Translations under genes and position numbers: made by a program
The notes under the pieces: model-generated
What the model was told of the DNA's origin: nothing
Database searches by the model: none
Seen by the model: the letters and a program-made list of their open reading frames with translations, nothing else
Assembly: GCA_030704615.1 (NCBI GenBank)
Contig: CM060734.1
Span: 36,162,042 to 36,226,041, forward strand
Direction of reading: 5' to 3'
DNA length: 64,000 bases
Source: Takakia lepidozioides
Lineage: Eukaryota > Streptophyta > Takakiopsida > Takakiales > Takakiaceae
Shown here: in pieces, positions 9,305 through 21,265 of the stretch
How positions within the stretch are numbered: the first letter of the stretch is position 1
How the letters are laid out: every line of letters starts with the position of its first letter

Positions 9305-12014
9305 ATGGCCAAATATAGCAAGGATAATAGCCATAGCTGCAAGCTGCGTACAACACCACAGCGCGAGCTCGGCGCTCGAGACGAGACCGTGATAAGAGAG
9401 TACAACGTAGTACAAGGAGAAAGGAGCAGTGCGGCCAATGAGCGCATCGGCACGAGAAACATACAAGCACACAACAAGATCCAGGATGTGGAAAGGCTAT
9501 CCACTTTACCTCGATGCGTTTCCCAGAGAAGGCTATGTATCATCACAAACAAGGCTCTACAGGGGCAGCTCTACAAGCTCCTCCACCCCCTCTACTGCCT
9601 CTCTCTAACCCTTCTTCTTAGCTTTACTTTGATGGAGTCCATGAAGTTTTGCAGTTTTCAGACCGAATGTAGCGCTCCCATCTTACACAAGACCTACTGC
9701 TACGAGGAACTACACACGCCCACATGGTCGAGCCAACGACCTGGTATTCTGGCTGCCCATCAAAACGCGCCCCAAGCACTTGTGCGCCTCACAGAGGGTC
9801 AAACCAACAGCTTGCTACTCCGGCTACCCAACACTGCACTTCCCCAGCACCCGTATGCTTGTCCTTATCACGACATCAACTCCTCCATCACCTTGTTTCT
9901 CAATGCGGAGTTGCCAAAGTCTACATTGTTGATGCCAAGAACAAGAAGCTGTCGCTGCAATACTGCTCCAAACAGATACTGGCTTTGTAATAATAGACTT
10001 TATGTGAGACGGCGTGCTGATGTGAATGATAGCAACATGGCTACCATTGTTTCCCCATCGAAGTCCCCCAAAACAAGCATCACGAAGCGGGAGCTCCCAA
10101 ATATGTCTTCTACATCTCCTCAGAGTGGCAACATGCAGTGAGCTGGTGCTCGTGGCCTCGATGTACAAGGGCCCCCGGCCGACGATTTTGGCATTTTCTT
10201 CACCCTACTTGGTTTACAAATCCAGCATTTTTCTCCAATCGGGTTGTACAGAAAGCTCCTCTGGCATTTCTTTTGAGCTCCCTCCTACAGGGTTTCGGTA
10301 GCTTACAACGTCTTGGCCCCACGTTCCTACTATGTCGTATGAACTCCCTCTCTAAGCACCACAAATCTGCCTACTGGTGTAGAAATGCAACGGATTCTTT
10401 TGTGATTCATAACAGCTTGGGCCTTCTAGCGCTCAAAAACTGCATACGAACTGCCGCCGCACCCCGTTGCAGACATACAGGAGCTCGGATTATTTGACCA
10501 TTCAGCTGCACCCACTTCTACCCCCGAGTTCCCCCCAGCAAGATGTGCGATCCCACATCAAGGCTGCTACCCGCCCACAGGCTCACCCCGAGCATCATGT
10601 GGCTTCTCTTACTGTTGATGGGACTCATTATGTGGACAGTCCAGGGTTTGCAAAGCATAAAACGTATAACCCAGAGCTGGGCCTGGTCTCCATGATCATC
10701 ACTCCAATCTCCCAAGCTACAGCACAACAGAGGACAGGTTGTGCAGGTCGAATTGGGCCTGGCAAATGCTCCAGTCTTTACACAGAAAGTGCATACGAAG
10801 ATGAGATGCTACCGACAATGGTGTCAGGAATTCAAAGAACTAAGTTGGGTTTCACCACATTGTCAATGAAAGGTTACATTCCAATCTATTCTCCCCCATC
10901 GCTGCTGGAGCAACACCAAGGGACCGCAGATGTAAGGGCATGAGCTTGCCAGTGGTTCAATCTCCTCTCGACCCGCAAAGGCACGCACCAACACCAGCCC
11001 TCTAGCATCTCTCTCACCAATGCGCTAAGTGGTGTCTTCGCACCCCAGTTGGTTCGCCTCTCTGCTCTCTACACAAGGACCTTGGTCCAAGCCAATGTAC
11101 AAGATAAGTACCTAAATCTTCACTCCCCCACATCTATGCTCTTCAAATCATATTACCTTCAAATCACTAGCCGACATACCAAGCCTCCACCTCAAGCTGA
11201 ATTCTCTGATAAAATTGTTGGACTTGCTACCTCCCTGCCCAACCATATGTCATTCTCTCTTGTCTCACCAGATTATCTCCTGGGAACTACTCCGATGAAA
11301 TCCATACTATGCAATATGCCCATTACAATCACTGTATTGAAAACCTTTGTTAATGTGAAACTTCCATCATGGATGTTGTCTTTTGAAGTTACTGTCATGA
11401 CTGCTACTTACATGAATTCTCCACCACATGCTACGCAAACTACAGACAAAACTTTGTCAAACACCGTGCTCTTTGCAATGAAGTTCTTAAAAACTAGTTC
11501 CGTGATGCTCCCGTCATATATTATGCTCCTTGCAGATAAAGTCTTGCATGCAGCTACTTTTGTGGAAACCCTACCACGCATTGTGCTCTTTGTCAATAAA
11601 CTCCTGAAAACTATCTTTATGACACCCTTGTCAAACACGATGCTCCGGACCATCCCATACAGCCAGCCTTCTTTTCGCCACTGTGACTGTTGTGCTTCAA
11701 GTCATATATCTATTGCAACTACTCCAGATCCTCTCTCTTATTACATGCTCTCTGCAGATAGGCCTGCCCGCACGAATAATACTGATAATCCTGATTGGAT
11801 GGAAGCATATAGCAGAAGTGCTAAGTTGGATTTCAGACCCGCTGTCTCTGAGTCTGTGCGGAGGGCATTTTGGCCAACAAACACTAGCAATCAACCCAGC
11901 AAGACAAGCCACAAAGGGAAGTCATTTTCCATGAGAATTGTGCTGCCTACTTTGCTTTTCACTTCAGATATCAGTTTTGGATATTGTATCATGGGTATGC
12001 TCCTAATAGTGTGA
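9305..12014 (+). pseudogene. Unrecognised + strand frames in the LINE 5' region
   Basis: Successive open frames on the + strand at 9305-10,141, 10,138-10,943 (two overlapping frames) and 11,049-12,014, with no domain that I recognise. Their length seems to follow from a C/A-rich, TAG/TGA-poor composition shared with the downstream LINE ORF. Within 11,440-11,650 the peptide pattern is visibly duplicated: LSNTVLFAMKFLKTS is echoed by PRIVLFVNKLLKTI, a unit of about 120 bp. This could be decayed ORF1 or a repeat-bearing 5' leader; neither can be proven from the sequence. Confidence 0.35.
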
Positions 12015-12285
12015 TCTCCTACATCTCTCCACATCTATATAATTCAAGGGCTTTTGCCACAGGTACGGAAACATGTGAAGGATAGGTACGGAAGCCACTA
12101 GCTCCGTGGGATCCTCAAGGCTACAACTTCACTGCAAGAATGCATGCCCACGTCACCAATACAACCCAGTGCTATAAATCAAGATCAAAATCACTGGCTC
12201 ACAACCGGTTGACACAGTTGCCCGATTTTAAAGTCAGGTGCGTAATTAATTTGGGTACTCTTAATGCCAAGCCCGCAAACACCTC

Positions 12286-13419
12286 TTGCCAAAGCATGTT
12301 GCCAACCTACGTGCCAGCCCTTATGTTCAAAAAGTACAGGGCTGCTGTTTTGCAACAGGGATGAGATGTACATACAGTACGGTCTCAACATCATGGGTTC
12401 AGTGCTACATTGCTTGGGCACTCTTGGATACAGAACATGTCAGAGCACCCCCTGGTCCATTGCTGGGTTATGCTTCAAGATCATGTGTTACTAAGCTGAG
12501 TGCTAAATCTATGGCCTTACCATTCCATGCCTCAAAATTGTTTGATACTGGTGCTACCCCATTACTTCCTGATCTGGTGTTTAGTGATGAATGGGATGCT
12601 CTAACAATCTCAGATGCAAAGATATGGGATAATCATTGTGCTCAAAAATTCTCTGCCTCAAAGCTATGTGTCAATTGGTATGTTGATAACCGTCAACGTG
12701 CTCCTGAAATATACTATAACCACAATAAGCAGGCAATGTGGTTTGGGGATATGAACATACTGCAAGCTAAGAGACATGGATCTCAGATTAGGAGAGGCTG
12801 GTTGCCCCCCTACTGGTATGCCAAGTCTCATATTAACTCATGGGTGCGGGCAATGTGGGCAATGTGGTCTGGAGATGTGAACATACTGCAAGCTAAGAGA
12901 CATGGATTTCAGATTAGGAGAGGCTGGCTGCTCACCAACTGGTATGCCGAGTCTTATGCTAACCCTTGTGTGCGGGCAATGTGGGCAATGTGGGCAATGT
13001 GGCCTAGAAATATGAACATACTGCGAGATAAGAGACATGGATCTCAGATTAGGAGAGGTTGGCTGCTCACCAACTGGTATGCAAAGTCTCATGCTAACTC
13101 TTATATGCAAAAGATACGCCTGGGCTGCTGTCCTGTTCCAGGGCTGGGTGTCCATAGCTATGTCCTAACAACTCGGATACCAAAAAACAGTGCCCAGTAC
13201 TATGCCCTAACACTCTCCAACAACTTCCATCTTGATATGACACTCTCTAACAGGTGTTATGTCTTGGCATCTGCTAAACCGCTGCCATGCTATGCTAAAA
13301 TACTCTGCATTGCCAAATGGTACGCAAAAAATGATGCCCTAACATTATGTGCCGATCCAAAGCTGCCTGATGAGGTTCATATCCCATCTCTCTCTGATAA
13401 TAAGTTAAAAGAGATGTGA
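12286..13419 (+). pseudogene. Repeat-bearing ORF in the LINE 5' region
   Basis: A 377-codon open frame (first ATG in frame is internal) with three tandem-like units of about 115-135 bp at 12,735-13,140. Each unit encodes a version of ILQAKRHGSQIRRGWLLTNWYAKSHANS, separated by short AMWAMW runs of variable copy number. A weaker fourth unit lies outside the frame at 13,570-13,700. No known domain is seen. The repeat phase is kept, so either selection held the frame or expansion was recent. The reverse strand is also open over this repeat, so coding status is uncertain. Confidence 0.4.
12735..13140 (+). repeat. Tandem repeat, about 3 units of 115-135 bp
   Basis: Three consecutive copies share the words AACATACTGCAAGCTAAGAG, CAGATTAGGAGAGGCTGG and ACTGGTATGCC. 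The units differ mainly in the number of GCAATGTGG words between them (one, two and three). A diverged further copy is at 13,570-13,700. Confidence 0.85.
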
Positions 13420-14468
13420 GCTCATTTAACGGCTCATTTAACACCCTCTGTTGAACGGTTATGGGCTTATCATTATGTCATAAACATCTTTGTCCCAAAG
13501 ATATGCACTAAGTGAAACGAGCATCAACATGCCCTTAAAACACGTAGTCATAAGTGGTTAAAGGGATCCAAGCATATGTACATGCAGATAGCTAAAAGAC
13601 ATTGACCTTTGAGCAATAGAAGCTGGATGGCCATGCCCCCCCGCTATGGCATGCCCCATGCTACCCTCTATATGCAAAACATACATGGCTGCTGTTCTGC
13701 TCCAATGATGCGCAACTATGACAATTCCCCAACAACCATGGTATCAAAACTGCGCGATAAACGCGCTGACCACTGTTGCAATACTCGGACACTCCCTGAC
13801 ACAAAACCTGACCCACCCAGGCACTCCATGACCCAAAGCTATGTGATGCACTAACACTGAGCGCCACTAAGTGGCACACCAAATACAGTACCCAAACATC
13901 CCCTACTCCAAAACTAGCTGACTATGTTCATACCCCATCACCCTCAATGGCTGAGCTGAGAGAGAAGCGAGACATTCCAAAACTTCATGCTGCAAGCTTA
14001 TGGGATACCCAAAAACTTTTAGCCTCAATGTTGTGTGCCAACTTCTCTGTCCCAACACCAAATGCAAAAGCATGCCCATAAGAAATATGCTCACCGTAAT
14101 AAGCAGAACACATGGTCCAGTCTGAGGAATGTGCTGGAAACTAATGGACTTGGAACTCCAAATAAGAGGGACGGGCTGCCAAGCCCCAAAAGTGTCAACA
14201 TCTATATGCCCCCAAAGTCACCAAACAGCCCTGACACCAACCACAACACAACAACACCAAGTGGACCGCCCATCTCCCCAGCTAGCAGTAATGATAACCT
14301 CCACATCTATTACATGCCACCACGTAGACACATACTATCGCCTCACCCCACTGGCCCAACAACTAGTAAAGATATCCAGACAACCCCGCACACACCCCAA
14401 ATATAGTTCGCTAGACCAAGTGAAATAACTAGGCAGAAGCACACACGCAACGCTACAACTCCAACAAC

Positions 14469-17302
14469 ATGTCGTATCTAGCTGATCTGAACACACTCAA
14501 AGCAACTGAACAACATAGTAACCCCACAATACCCCCATCAAAACAAGGCAGCTCCACCCCACACTCAACCCACCTGTTGACAGGCCAAAGATTGACCCAT
14601 CGATCCCTGCTACTGCACAAAACCACGCCACACACAGCACGACAGGCGAAACAACGTACCTACTCGCCCATCTCATCACTAGACATACTGATTACCCAAA
14701 TTTGCCCATGCAAAATAGCACAACACCTCCAGAGGTCACCGGTATGCTCAAACTGTACAAATCAATGCAGAATACTAGGCTATCAAAAGATCAATTGTTC
14801 AATGCACCCAAGTAAGCTCGCAAAGCCATACACTGATTATCTTACCGAAACCACACAACGATTAACATTATCTTACCTTCATACAATACGCCATATGTAC
14901 ACTATACCCCATATGAACACTCCCTCTATACAATATTATGCTCTACCCGGCCAGACCGCTACTCCAATTTTATTTTACCTCCCATACCCAGCCTATGCTG
15001 ACTCATGCTATCCACACCTTTATAATGTGCCACTACCCATGTCAATCCCTAGCCCAGTAAGATGGCCGTTAAGGTACTCCAAAAAGATTTCCCAACCAAC
15101 CCATTTCCGGTATTTTCTCCATGCCATGTATTCAACTGCTACAAGCTCCACTACTCCCTATCCTACCCGACAACCCTCTCCACCATTCCCTAGCCCTCAG
15201 CACATCAAGACACTCCATCATATAGGCCGCCAATCTAATCCCCTCATTCATGGCCCATATGGTCGATATCACCTACACCCAGCAAAATCTAAACATTACT
15301 ACCACCACCCCCCTGCTCTTAATAATGCATATATAAATACGTGCCTCGACCTAATCCTATTACGGTGTGGTGATATTCACCCGAACCCAGGATCGATCAC
15401 TATTAATGAAATTATCAGCAACCTATCCACGGATGCACAAGACAGATACGCCCTATACTTTCAGCCGAACACCATCTCACTCATACGTAGCTACCGTCAC
15501 ATTCTAGACCACTTCACACCTTTCTTCCCAAACTGTCAACACTCCAAATATACACCCACACACCACATTGTAACTTTTGGGCTACCCTCCAACTGCTACC
15601 CAGCACTTACTAAAGCCCTCTGCAAACTCAAAACTTTTACCGCATCACAACTCCTTTTCTCCCTTGTTGTCATCATCTCCCCTCTCCCAGAGACATGTAA
15701 TGGATATCTTTACTCACACTCAATCTCCCAAATCCGATCCCTCCTACGTCAATTAAAAGAGCTACCTCCGTGTCCCCACCAATATTTGCCCCCCCCCCCC
15801 CCCCCCACTGCTTATCCGAGATCCAGAACTCCCTCAAACTTTTAGACTCTCAAACCGGGGTTGTACATAATATCCTAGGGGACCACCTAGCAACGGTCAC
15901 CACACCCGACCAAGACCACCAGCTCATTAACAAATTCCCCTTCCTCTCCACGGATATCCTGGCCGCCACACTTAACGCAGTTACCCCGATACCCGGCTAT
16001 GATCCCCCAACTGTTAGATCCCATACCGAGGAACCCTCACCTGCCCCCCCGCCCAGCCACACTCCCACCACCCCCGAGGCTTGCTCCAAGGCACTGACTA
16101 TCACTTCATGGAACGTGGGCTCCCTGACTACCAGCATACAAAGTTTGCTCCACCTTTTCTCCAACACATCACAACCACATATTTTCATCTTGCAAGAAAC
16201 CAAGCTGCACACCAACAATACCAGCAGCTCTTATATAAATAAACTACTACCCGACTACCACCTCATATATGGTAACCCCTTAACTGCCCAACAATGTCTC
16301 TTGCGTCGCTCCGCACCATACAAACCCACTAGGGGCGGCGTGGCACTTGGTATCCTTCATACACACCACTCTCCCAGCACTACTACCAAGATAACCGTCC
16401 CTATCCCCATTCGATCCCACCTTCAAATAATCCAGCTACACCCACCGGCACTGTGCCCCATCACTCTCATACACTTATATATGTCTTCTCATATAGACGA
16501 CCTCCCCCTCATACCTGACATACTATACACTATCTCCCACAGAGTTAATCATCCAGATTACCAACACCACCACGTCATCCTAGCTAGCGACTTTAACAGA
16601 GATATCGCATTGTTGGGTCACTCATATAACAGAACCCACAAACCCCCCTCCTCTGTGGATCACGAATGGGCTACATTCACCCAACTCCTAAAACTTAAAT
16701 ATATCCCTGCCGACTATCACTATTCCAAATAGGGGGGTCTTCACTACTCCTCTTTAAGCCTACTTGATGGCTTCTACCTCAGAACAGGTAATGTAATCCC
16801 AACATACCTTCAAAGCCACGATCATATCAATAGTCTATGCAACTCGGACCATTACCCGGTGTCTATTTCCCTCCCCCCATCCCTTATACCATGTCGTCCC
16901 ATTCCCGATGTACATACCCCGCCCCCTCAACCCAGAATTCTCTCACCCATTCCCCAATGCAACATCAAGGCGTTTGAGAGCCATTTTCACTCAGCCTCCT
17001 CTACCTTCATACACAAAATCTCCCATACACTCTCCGACACTAATATACTTTTATCCCCTGAGGCCGCCTGGGCCGAAGCCGAAATCACACTTACCTCTAC
17101 GGCACTAGAAATGACTAAAAGTGTCCTAGCCACATGCTCAGCCCCCCCAGATCTTCCCCAAACCACTCGCTCAAAGCAAAACGGGGGCTACCTCACCAGG
17201 ACGCAGAAACGGGAATGGACCTCCCACCTTAACATCTACCATACCATACGACGAGCTCTCGCCGTTATACCCCCCTCTTCGTCCCCGTCATATAACAACT
17301 AG
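14469..17302 (+). pseudogene. LINE ORF: 2A-like peptide plus AP endonuclease, broken
   Basis: The N-terminal 458-codon frame (14,469-15,845) carries CGDIHPNPGS at 15,366-15,395, which resembles the 2A/StopGo consensus D-x-E-x-NPGP but ends in Ser. A frame change occurs at an 18-base C run (about 15,789-15,806). The next frame (15,770-16,732) is an endonuclease of the exonuclease-endonuclease-phosphatase family: TSWNVGSL, ILQETKL, RGGVALGI, and LASDFNRD. A TAG at 16,730 interrupts it, but the same frame resumes with LDGFYLRTGNVIPTYLQSHDHINSLCNSDHYP, where the SDH catalytic motif is at 16,844-16,852. The remainder to 17,302 is the linker towards RT. The endonuclease would nick target DNA to prime reverse transcription. 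Stop and frameshifts make this copy non-functional as read. Confidence 0.8.
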
Positions 17303-17423
17303 AGCACTGACCGCCGCATAACCTGTTTAAACACCTTAACTGTATGCCAATCACTTATGCCCCCACCTGAGGACTCAACGTCTCTTCCCCAATGGACCGC
17401 ATCCGTCTCCAAGATCGGTCGGG

Positions 17424-18719
17424 ATGAAAAAAAAAGCTGCCTATATTATCACAAAACAAAAAGCCACTGCCAATCACAAAAAATTCATTGCTTCCTTTGG
17501 CAAACTATTACATGAACACCCTAAAAGAGCCCACAAAGCCATCTTCAATCCTATGATTAACCCCCCCATTGATTGTCTTAAAGATAGACAAGGCCACATG
17601 TTAACCAAACCCGATGACATTAAGAAAAAAATCTGGTTACAAGCATCGTCCTCCTACACACCAACTGTCACCAACTGTCTACACCCAAGCCAACACGCGC
17701 CCACTTGCCTATGCAAAGTCAAACATTATCCTTGGCATGATCTAGACGGCTTCTCCCTGGAGAAGCGAGGCCCTCCAACTGACCGTATCCTGTACCTCTT
17801 CACAAAAGACTTATATGACTCATGCCTTAAAACCCTATCCAAAGCTAAGGCCCCTGGCCCGGACCTCATCCCTAACGGCATACTCCAAGCACTTGACCCT
17901 CAATTCCATGACCTTCTCTTTAAATTTTTCCGACTTAGCTACCAATTACATCGTATTCCACACTCCTGGAAGCACGGCCGGACCATTCTGTTATTCAAAA
18001 AAGGTGACCCCATGGACCTTAGTAACTACAGGCCCATCGCCCTCGCAAACACTATATACAAATTATTCACCAGCACTTTAACTACAATGTTATCCGCCTA
18101 TGGTGAACAACACCATATTCTAAGTGACCCACAAGAAGGTTTCCGTGCAACGCGAAGCACCACCAGGCAAATACAATATGTCACATCTGCCCTGGAAGAC
18201 GCCAAACTTACTAAACAAGATATATATCTCCTCTATATTGACTTCAAAAATGCCTTTGGTTCTCTCGACCATCCTCACTTGCTAGCCATTATGAGAGATC
18301 TAGGATACCCTACAGACGCTATTCAAATCATTGGTAATATCTATACCAATAGCACCACAGAATACTCCGGTTCCTACTACGGTTCTACCCCTCCTATTCC
18401 CATACTACGTGGCACCATCCAAGGTGACACACTGAGCCCCTACCTATTCATCATTTTTCTTGAACCCCTACTAAGATGGTTGGCTCGCGGTAACCTACGA
18501 TACCAATACAAAACCTCTTCTAATGAAATATCCGCGGCTGCGTATGCCGATGCCATTCTTGCACACAAGCCCCAACATCTCAATCGTCAAGTTGACAAAT
18601 TATCTTGCTTCAACCAGTGGTCTGCTATGGAGCTAAGCCTTCACAAATGTGCGGTCACCGCAGCCACACTTAGTTGTAGTGGCCAAATTAATTTTTTTCA
18701 TTGCATTAAGGCTCATTAA
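17424..18719 (+). pseudogene. LINE reverse transcriptase, 3' truncated, YADD mutated
   Basis: The frame starts after an A-homopolymer (17,427-17,436) that separates it from the previous frame. Non-LTR RT landmarks: KAKAPGPDLIPNGILQ, HSWKHGRTILLFKKGDP, LSNYRPIALANTIYKL, HHILSDPQEGFRATRST, LLYIDFKNAFGSLDH, LRGTIQGDTLSPYLFIIFLEPLLRWL and AAAYADAILA. The catalytic YADD is YADA, with the last Asp replaced by Ala (GCC at 18,552-18,554), so the enzyme would be inactive. LINE similarity stops shortly after HKCAVTA, and the last codons to the TAA at 18,719 are probably not LINE sequence. Domain identity is certain; the missing C-terminus means the element was truncated at its 3' end after insertion or by recombination. 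Confidence 0.9.
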
Positions 18720-18829
18720 ATATATATTTCTAAGGTTTTACTACGAAGGTTTGTAGTCTTCTAGATGAAATATTTATATCCCAAGAGATAAACATGATGT
18801 TTGCAAATTCCATGCTAGAGTGTTGTTTT

Positions 18830-19125
18830 CTTCGACTATTTAACTTATCTCATCCCAACTTAGTAGGAGTGTTAATAGATAAGTTAATATTAGTTAACTT
18901 AACTCATCCCAACTTAGTGGGAGTGTTAACAGATAAGCTTAACTAGTCTAAGTTAAGTTAACCTAATATGAAACTTAAGCGGTGGGTGAAGCACAATGCA
19001 GTTGTTGTATGTGTCTTCTAGGTTGGGAGGATCTGCTCAATAAAACAGATGACTATTCTATGTTTTAGATGTCTATTCCATGTGTTGACATGTTGAATGT
19101 AGAATTGACTTCCAAACCCTCCTTC
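18830..19125 (+). mobile_element. Copia-type LTR-like fragment
   Basis: Two copies of the string CATCCCAACTTAGT-GGAGTGTTAA occur at about 18,850-18,875 and 18,905-18,931. A purine-rich AGTGGGAG followed by TGTTA is how many Ty1/copia LTRs begin after their polypurine tract. A CAATAAAA polyadenylation-like signal lies at about 19,038-19,045. About 30 bp from here (GACATGTTGAATGTAGAATTGACTTCC, 19,087-19,113) recurs in the same orientation at 27,906-27,932. No partner LTR or internal coding region is adjacent, so this is probably a solo or truncated LTR. Confidence 0.4.
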
Positions 19126-19296
19126 AATGAAAACATTCAAGAGTCTAAATTATGAAGATCCTATTTTTGTCCAATAATGTTATGAATGCACCATATAAAA
19201 TTTTCATCTTTGATTAAATGAGATGTATAGAGTTGTTGGCGTTGGCCAACGTCCTCTAGCTGCATGTGCTCCTTGGTCGAACTGAGACTTCATTCA

Positions 19297-19884
19297 TGTC
19301 AAAGTGGAAGTCGTTGTTGTGACCACCTTGCTGTCAAATAAGAGATAGTCTGATTTCGAATGGAAGTTATCGTTGGAGAAAATGTCAAAGTGGAAGTCGA
19401 TGTTGTTGTGACCACCTTGCTGTCGAAGAGATAGTTTGATTTCGAATGGAAGTTCTCGTTGGAGATTCAAGAAATTGCTCATTTGAAATTCAAATGCAAC
19501 AGAGGGGATGGTGGAGGTGGACGGGGAAGGCAAGGTGGGAAGAGGGGCCAGTGGAGGGGACGAACGTCTCCTTGTCCTACGCCTAGGAATATAGATAGTG
19601 CATCTACATAAACAGAGCATGGTTGGTCTTCTACGCACCCTATCATTCGCGCTACAACTCCTAAGCCACCTAAGTGCTTCATAATGTTCACAATCGCAGA
19701 CGGGGGACTGAGGGTACAAAGGGGAGGGTGGAGGTGGGAGGGGAGGCAAGGTGGGGAGAGGGGCCGAATGTCTCCGTATCCTACGTCGCCTACATAAACA
19801 GAGCATGGTTGGTCTTCTATACACCCTATCATTCGCGGTACAACTCCTAAGCCACCTAAGTGCTTCACAATATTCACAAATCAC
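19297..19884. repeat. Two nested local duplications beside the CACTA element
   Basis: First, an ~86-bp direct duplication: 19,297-19,383 and 19,384-19,470 both run from GTCAAAGTGGAAGTCG to a TCGTTGGAGA word. Second, an ~145-190 bp unit is present twice, at about 19,517-19,690 and 19,740-19,884, sharing CATAAACAGAGCATGGTTGG and CTCCTAAGCCACCTAAGTGC. The minus strand is open across the duplication (196 codons) but shows only a repeated Arg-rich peptide and no domain, so I do not call a gene. Confidence 0.75.
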
Positions 19885-20689
19885 ATCTTACACACACTAC
19901 AAGAGATGAGCGTTTTTAGGACTACGGATTTGGCGGAGTCATAAAAACGGCACTAGGTATACGACTACAGAGCGCTGAAATGCGTTGCAGTCATAGTTTT
20001 ATCACTTTATAGTAATGGATATCACTACATGACTCCGGAAAATTAGGGAGCATTGGTCAAACATTGTTGACCATGATGACAAGGATGGTTTTACGACTAG
20101 TGTGATATGTTTGACTAGACGTGGACGACGTTTCATGGAATCTTGTGACTCCATGACTGAAGATGGTTTTACAGCTCTATTTATACGACTACATCCCTAC
20201 ACGTGTCATTTTGAAAGCACATACATGAATGTATTCATCCATTGGATGAGTTTATCCATCGATGACATGGCATGTAAACTTATGAGTCCCTTACTGCAAA
20301 TTGTTTCATAACTCTATATATATGACTACATCACTACACATGTCATTTAAAAGGCATATACATTAATGAATTCATTCAATGGATGGGTTCATCCATCCGC
20401 CTATACGGTGTGTCGATTTGATATCTGTTCAATAAATTGGACCTAGATGGACGTGGCTTAACAAGGATCGCAAGATATATGAGATTAAAATACGTGGTTG
20501 TACAAGGTTAGATCATGTGATGGAAATTATTTTGAATCATTAGATTTTACAGGATCTAACGGTCTAGATTGTTTAAGATCTAACGGTTTAAGATTACACC
20601 GCCGAACTTTACACCGGGCTGGGACTTAGGCTTTTTTGTCTCCTGCGTTTCACCATCTATTTGATGTTGGAACGCGATGATCGCAGGAT

Positions 20690-20762
20690 ATGCAGGGGGT
20701 GGGATGGAGGCTTCGCAGACCTTCCTACTCTTGAGCAAATGATGCAGGAAGGAGAAGAGGAG
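20690..20762 (+). pseudogene. PPR-related fragment
   Basis: GGGATGGAGGCTTCGCAGACC followed shortly by GAGCAAATGATGCAGGAAGGA resembles the better-preserved PPR unit at 21,435-21,480, which has GGGATGGAGGCTTTGGAGACC and GAGCAAATTATGAGGGAAGG. It is a short third fragment of the same captured gene type, with an insertion of a few bases and no extended reading frame. Confidence 0.5.
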
Positions 20763-21265
20763 GAGGAGAGGAGAAGAGGAGAAGATCCCAACATTCTTGT
20801 GAGCTCGCCGTTTTTGGGAGAGAGACGAGACGAGGAGACGCTCGCCATTCTTGGGAGAGTCAGCTTGGTCTTAGCAAGCCGTGTTTCAATCTCTGCCTGC
20901 TCAGCTGCACCATGGTGGTTCGATCTCACATACCAATCCAACATTACTTGACTACAGATACAAGCAGCACACACAAGGGGTCCTTTTGGGCTGATGGTCG
21001 GTCAAATCCTCTATGGGTCATGATACAAGGTAAAGAACAATGTGGTGAGGATACCTTCTTCTTTGACCTATTTCAGCCTGTTTTGCTCTATTTGGCAGCA
21101 TGAAAGTATCCAAAAACAAGTAATAAAGATGAGGAGAAGCAGATATGATATTGCCAATGTGACAACAGGAAAGTATCCAAAAGAGGTAACAGAGATGAGG
21201 AGAAGCTTTGGAATGAATACTTTTCTGACCCCAGTCAATGGTGGGACAACCAAGGCAAAAATGTG

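Larger units (their letters stand above)
9215..18690 (+). mobile_element. Degenerate LINE (non-LTR retrotransposon) with 2A-like peptide
   Basis: A continuous C/A-rich, G-poor + strand block. Its 3' half encodes AP-type endonuclease and reverse transcriptase in LINE order; its 5' half is a long run of partly open frames built from degenerate repeats. No terminal duplication or poly-A tail was found: coding similarity ends just past the RT palm at about 18,690, so the maturase-like and C-terminal parts are lost. Linking 9215-14,460 to the LINE rests on shared composition and strand, not on domain matches. The block may have inserted into, or recombined with, the gypsy element whose integrase it truncates. 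An endonuclease before RT with a GDIHPNPG peptide upstream is typical of CR1/L2-like elements, which I infer as the clade. Confidence 0.7.

Noticed and set aside
19294-19884. 196-codon minus-strand ORF as a gene
   Set aside because: It is explained by a local duplication of G-rich sequence. The peptide is Arg- and Pro-rich, repeated, without a domain.
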